DNA from: Cryomorphaceae bacterium
GTDB lineage: Bacteria; Bacteroidota; Bacteroidia; Flavobacteriales_D; Sanyastnellaceae
Length of the DNA: 64,000 nt
Reading direction: 5' to 3'
Assembly: GCA_016124575.1 (NCBI GenBank)
Contig: WGNM01000044.1
Span: forward strand, 62,001 to 126,000
Made by a program: the position numbers and the translations under genes. The notes beneath the pieces are model-generated. The model did not search any database and had not been told where the DNA came from. It saw only the letters and a list, made by a program, of their open reading frames with translations. Positions 61,430-64,000 of this stretch are shown here, piece by piece (within the stretch, counting starts at the first letter, position 1; the number at the start of each line of letters is the position of its first letter).

Positions 61430-61551
61430 AAATCGGTTAAGTTAAGCGCAATCGCTAGCTCAGTTCTCTCCAACGAATAACCTCAAATATGTTCCGCTGA
61501 AACCCAAGCATGTTGCGTTCGTCGCAAATGTCATGATATGTCGCGGTTCCT

Positions 61552-61575
61552 GAAATGGGGCATTTGCCCTATTTC
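61552..61575. other. Hairpin directly after the 61577 stop codon
   Basis: GAAATGGGGCA pairs with TGCCCTATTTC around TT with one G-T pair, one base beyond the stop. No T-run follows on either strand, so it may stabilise the mRNA 3' end rather than terminate. Between 61430 and 61551 I see no gene. Confidence 0.5.
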
Positions 61576-61576
61576 A

Positions 61577-64000
61577 TTATCTGATTACCGTTATCGTTCC
61601 TTTTTTCACAATTGCGTCTTGGCGTATGCCAACGGCCTCAACTATGTAGGTGTAAATTTCGTTTTGGACAAAATAATCACTACCTGAATTGTCACCAACC
61701 CAAGGCTCATCTAAGTCGTTGCTGTGAAATACAATGTCTCCCCATCGGTTGAAAATGGTAATCTCAAAATATCGAATGTCATGCCCTCTCGCTAAAAAGT
61801 AATCATTCACTCCGTCGTTGTCGGGTGTGAAAGCAGTTGGGACATACAGGTCAATAAATGGATAAAAGGTGTGACCTATAGAATCAACACAGCCACCGGG
61901 CGAAACAGCATACAGAGTTATATTGTGAGCATAATTGTCTGAGAATATGTGCACAGGCTCGAATTCGTTTGAAATTTCTCCGTCATCAAAATCCCAAACG
62001 AAATAAGAATCACTCGGCTCCGATGCATTGTACGTCTCTACTCCCCAAGCATATGTGTAGTCAAAGTCAAATTTCGCTTGTACCCATTCGACATGAACTA
62101 CTGAATTCGCAGTGCTTGAATTCCCACATTGATCTTCAACATAAACAGTATATGATGTGGTCTCATTCGGTGAAACTGTTAGTGCCTGTGCACCTGAATA
62201 TCCCGGCAACCAAATGATGTCGTAACTGCCAATAGGGTCAACTATCTCCAATTGCAAGGTTCTGCTCATTCCTAAACAAATGGTGGTGTCGTTGGAAACA
62301 ATCAGCTGCGGTGGGGTAGTAGGGATGGAAATAAACAAATCACCACTGCCTGTATTGCCGCATTGATCTTCGATATTCAATATAACAGGTATGAAACCAT
62401 TGGCAATCAACGACAAAGTTGATTCGTTGCCCGCGTCCAATTGATTCGATGTCCATGCATATTCGAATGGACCAACGCCTCCATTAATTATCGGGTCTAT
62501 CAAGATGTTCTCCTGACATGGGACAAATAAATCTGGACCGAGGTCAATAGTTATGATCTCAGGTATCAAGTTCACTTGGGTTTGATCGGTGGCTGCGTTT
62601 CCACATCCGTCTTCAACAGTTAAGGTGTAAAGGGTGTTTTCTGAAGTCGTTGTCGCTAAATTTTGTGTGCTCGCAACAGTACCTCCATTCGCTTCCCAGA
62701 TGTAAGTATACGTGCCAACCCCTCCTTGCAATGTGGTTGGTGAAACGACAAACGGACCAAGGCAGTTGACGTCCATTACCGATGGTAAAACTAAATTCAC
62801 AGGTGTGGCTGTCATTTCTATCGTGACGTTATCCATCCCTACATTCCCACACTGGTCCTCTACTGTCAACTCAACAAAAACGTCACCTCCAATTGTAACC
62901 GACTCCTGTGGTAAAAATCCAGCCGGCAATCCGCCAACTTCCCAAGAATAAGAATACGTGCCAATTCCTCCTGAGACCTCCGTTGGCACAACGTTTAACA
63001 CGTCCAAACATGGCGCTTCCAATGAGTTTGGTAGATCTACGATAAGTGGGATGTCATAAAAGGTGTATTCTAAATATTCAGTTGCTGAAACGCCACAACC
63101 ATCAAACACTGTCAATGGTATGCTTCCTTCTACATCGGGATCATATTGAACTACGGCTGCGGTCGATAACTCGTTTCCTTGGGTGTCTTGCCATGAATAA
63201 AAATATTCACCGTTTCCACCGCTAACATCTGCTGTGGTGCTTACAATCTCAAGGCAGTTAATCTCAATCGGTCCTCCAGTATTTATCGCCAATGGCGGAT
63301 AGACAGGTACATCGGCTGTTACCAAACCATTGAATGGGGAAACACTGCATGTGTCTGATACGATGTAATCGTAGGTAGTCGTAATGCCTGGTGAAACATC
63401 TATACTGATGTCTGTACTTCCATTAAACCATTCGATTGAATACACTCCGTATCCTCCTGATATTGTTGGACTTAGTGTCGCGGTTTCGCCACAATCTATG
63501 GGTACATCTTCTAACTCAACCACGAGGGGCTCAGGTTCGCCAATGTAAAAAGTAACTGTCTGTTCCTCCGATTCACCACATCCATCTTGTCCTGTATAAG
63601 AAATAATCACAGATTCTAAGCCCTCCGTGAGTGCGTCAGTAAAAGCGCTGAAAGGGACTTGTACAGAAGGAATGCCAATTGGGAAGACAATCTCGGTAGG
63701 AAGTGCAGGGTAATCTACATCCGGCAAAGCCGTTCCTGAAACTTCAAGCATGAATGATTGCTCGCTAAAAATGTTACTCAACCGAGTGAATTGGAAATAA
63801 GAAACACCACAACCTTCATATATGGTGGAATCATTCAATCCTATCTGAGGAATTATCAATTCTACTTCCAATCCATCAAGATAAAAACTACTTTCTTCAA
63901 AAAATACTGCGGAGTCAAAAGAGGTATCGCCAGCATCGGCTATCGCTATGCGGATGTGATATGTCTCACCGCAAATAAGCTGATTGTAGCTGGCAACCAA
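61577..64000 (-). CDS. Secreted multi-repeat protein with choice-of-anchor L and gliding C-terminal domains (5' end outside the window)
   Basis: At least 807 residues, truncated at the window edge. The first visible part (CGETYHIRIAIADAGDTSFD and SAVFFEESSFYLDGLEVEL) is the end of a choice-of-anchor L domain. A Calx-beta-like segment and at least seven PKD/SprB-like modules follow (ISGGYGVYSIEWFNGS, VSGGNGEYFYSWQD, LQGGVGTYTYIWEANG, INGGVGPFEYAWTS), each ending near a 'DxCGN' motif. The final CHU_C domain (VPTAFTPDNDGVNDYFLARG, FNRWGDIVFHS, terminal ITVIR) marks T9SS export. Likely an adhesin or surface-layer protein. Confidence 0.9.
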   Translation of the reverse strand: MVASYNQLICGETYHIRIAIADAGDTSFDSAVFFEESSFYLDGLEVELIIPQIGLNDSTIYEGCGVSYFQFTRLSNIFSEQSFMLEVSGTALPDVDYPALPTEIVFPIGIPSVQVPFSAFTDALTEGLESVIISYTGQDGCGESEEQTVTFYIGEPEPLVVELEDVPIDCGETATLSPTISGGYGVYSIEWFNGSTDISIDVSPGITTTYDYIVSDTCSVSPFNGLVTADVPVYPPLAINTGGPIEINCLEIVSTTADVSGGNGEYFYSWQDTQGNELSTAAVVQYDPDVEGSIPLTVFDGCGVSATEYLEYTFYDIPLIVDLPNSLEAPCLDVLNVVPTEVSGGIGTYSYSWEVGGLPAGFLPQESVTIGGDVFVELTVEDQCGNVGMDNVTIEMTATPVNLVLPSVMDVNCLGPFVVSPTTLQGGVGTYTYIWEANGGTVASTQNLATTTSENTLYTLTVEDGCGNAATDQTQVNLIPEIITIDLGPDLFVPCQENILIDPIINGGVGPFEYAWTSNQLDAGNESTLSLIANGFIPVILNIEDQCGNTGSGDLFISIPTTPPQLIVSNDTTICLGMSRTLQLEIVDPIGSYDIIWLPGYSGAQALTVSPNETTSYTVYVEDQCGNSSTANSVVHVEWVQAKFDFDYTYAWGVETYNASEPSDSYFVWDFDDGEISNEFEPVHIFSDNYAHNITLYAVSPGGCVDSIGHTFYPFIDLYVPTAFTPDNDGVNDYFLARGHDIRYFEITIFNRWGDIVFHSNDLDEPWVGDNSGSDYFVQNEIYTYIVEAVGIRQDAIVKKGTITVIR

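Overview
The window reads as a chromosomal segment of a Bacteroidota bacterium, most like the marine Flavobacteriales/Cryomorphaceae-type lineages. Several independent signs agree. There are Por/type IX secretion (T9SS) type A C-terminal domains and 'gliding motility-associated' (CHU_C-type) C-terminal domains. Bacteroidota-restricted families (DUF4294, DUF4199) are present. DnaE is fused to a DnaQ-like exonuclease, and ribosomal protein S16 carries a long acidic tail. Promoters fit the Bacteroidota consensus TTTG-N19-TANNTTTG, with clean examples before tRNA-Asp, the 4.5S/SRP RNA and trxA. No rRNA, prophage or CRISPR array is seen.

Layout. 1-7.4 kb: a NarL-type response regulator convergent with a large propeller-type sensor kinase, a Sir2 deacylase, a DUF4294 protein, biotin carboxylase and an SDR oxidoreductase. 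7.5-12.3 kb: an MBOAT/AlgX-like O-acyl transfer pair, a delta-60-repeat T9SS protein and a DUF1801 protein. 12.4-13.3 kb: eight tandem copies of a 103-bp unit built on a 48-bp palindrome, next to the SRP RNA gene. 13.4-17.6 kb: an ECF sigma factor operon with a Spy/CpxP-like sensor, an MbnP/MbnH pair and a YHYH protein, which looks like a metal (copper) response unit. 17.8-21 kb: DUF4199, a GT2 glycosyltransferase, MnmA and a stand-alone receiver protein. 21.1-34.5 kb: an ECF sigma factor, a membrane anti-sigma-like protein carrying PKD and CHU_C-like domains, and three giant secreted proteins. 34.6-45.8 kb: two M1 peptidases, BioY, DUF2461, a GT22-like mannosyltransferase, AsnB, RibH, a TPR protein, RecF and DUF721. 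45.9-50.3 kb: a pentaheme secreted cytochrome, a degenerate IS1595-like transposase bracketed by the palindrome, and PhoH. 50.4-58.4 kb: RimM, S16, an HD protein, DnaE, thioredoxin and DUF58. 58.4-64 kb: tRNA-Asp with tandem 3'-end remnants, a PIG-V-like membrane protein, DUF547 and a truncated surface protein.

The most interesting non-standard signal is a palindrome family with half-site TTTTCCGC-(TTTT or AATT)-GTACA. It occurs as the eight-copy array, as solitary copies at 58.9 and 61.3 kb, as half-copies at 47.9 and 61.3 kb, and at both ends of the transposase-like gene at 47.9-48.9 kb. That gene keeps the zinc ribbon and the C-terminal part of the IS1595/ISXO2 family, but the expected first catalytic aspartate is not seen and the second cannot be located. 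This resembles the logic of REP/RAYT systems with a different protein family, and is offered as a hypothesis.
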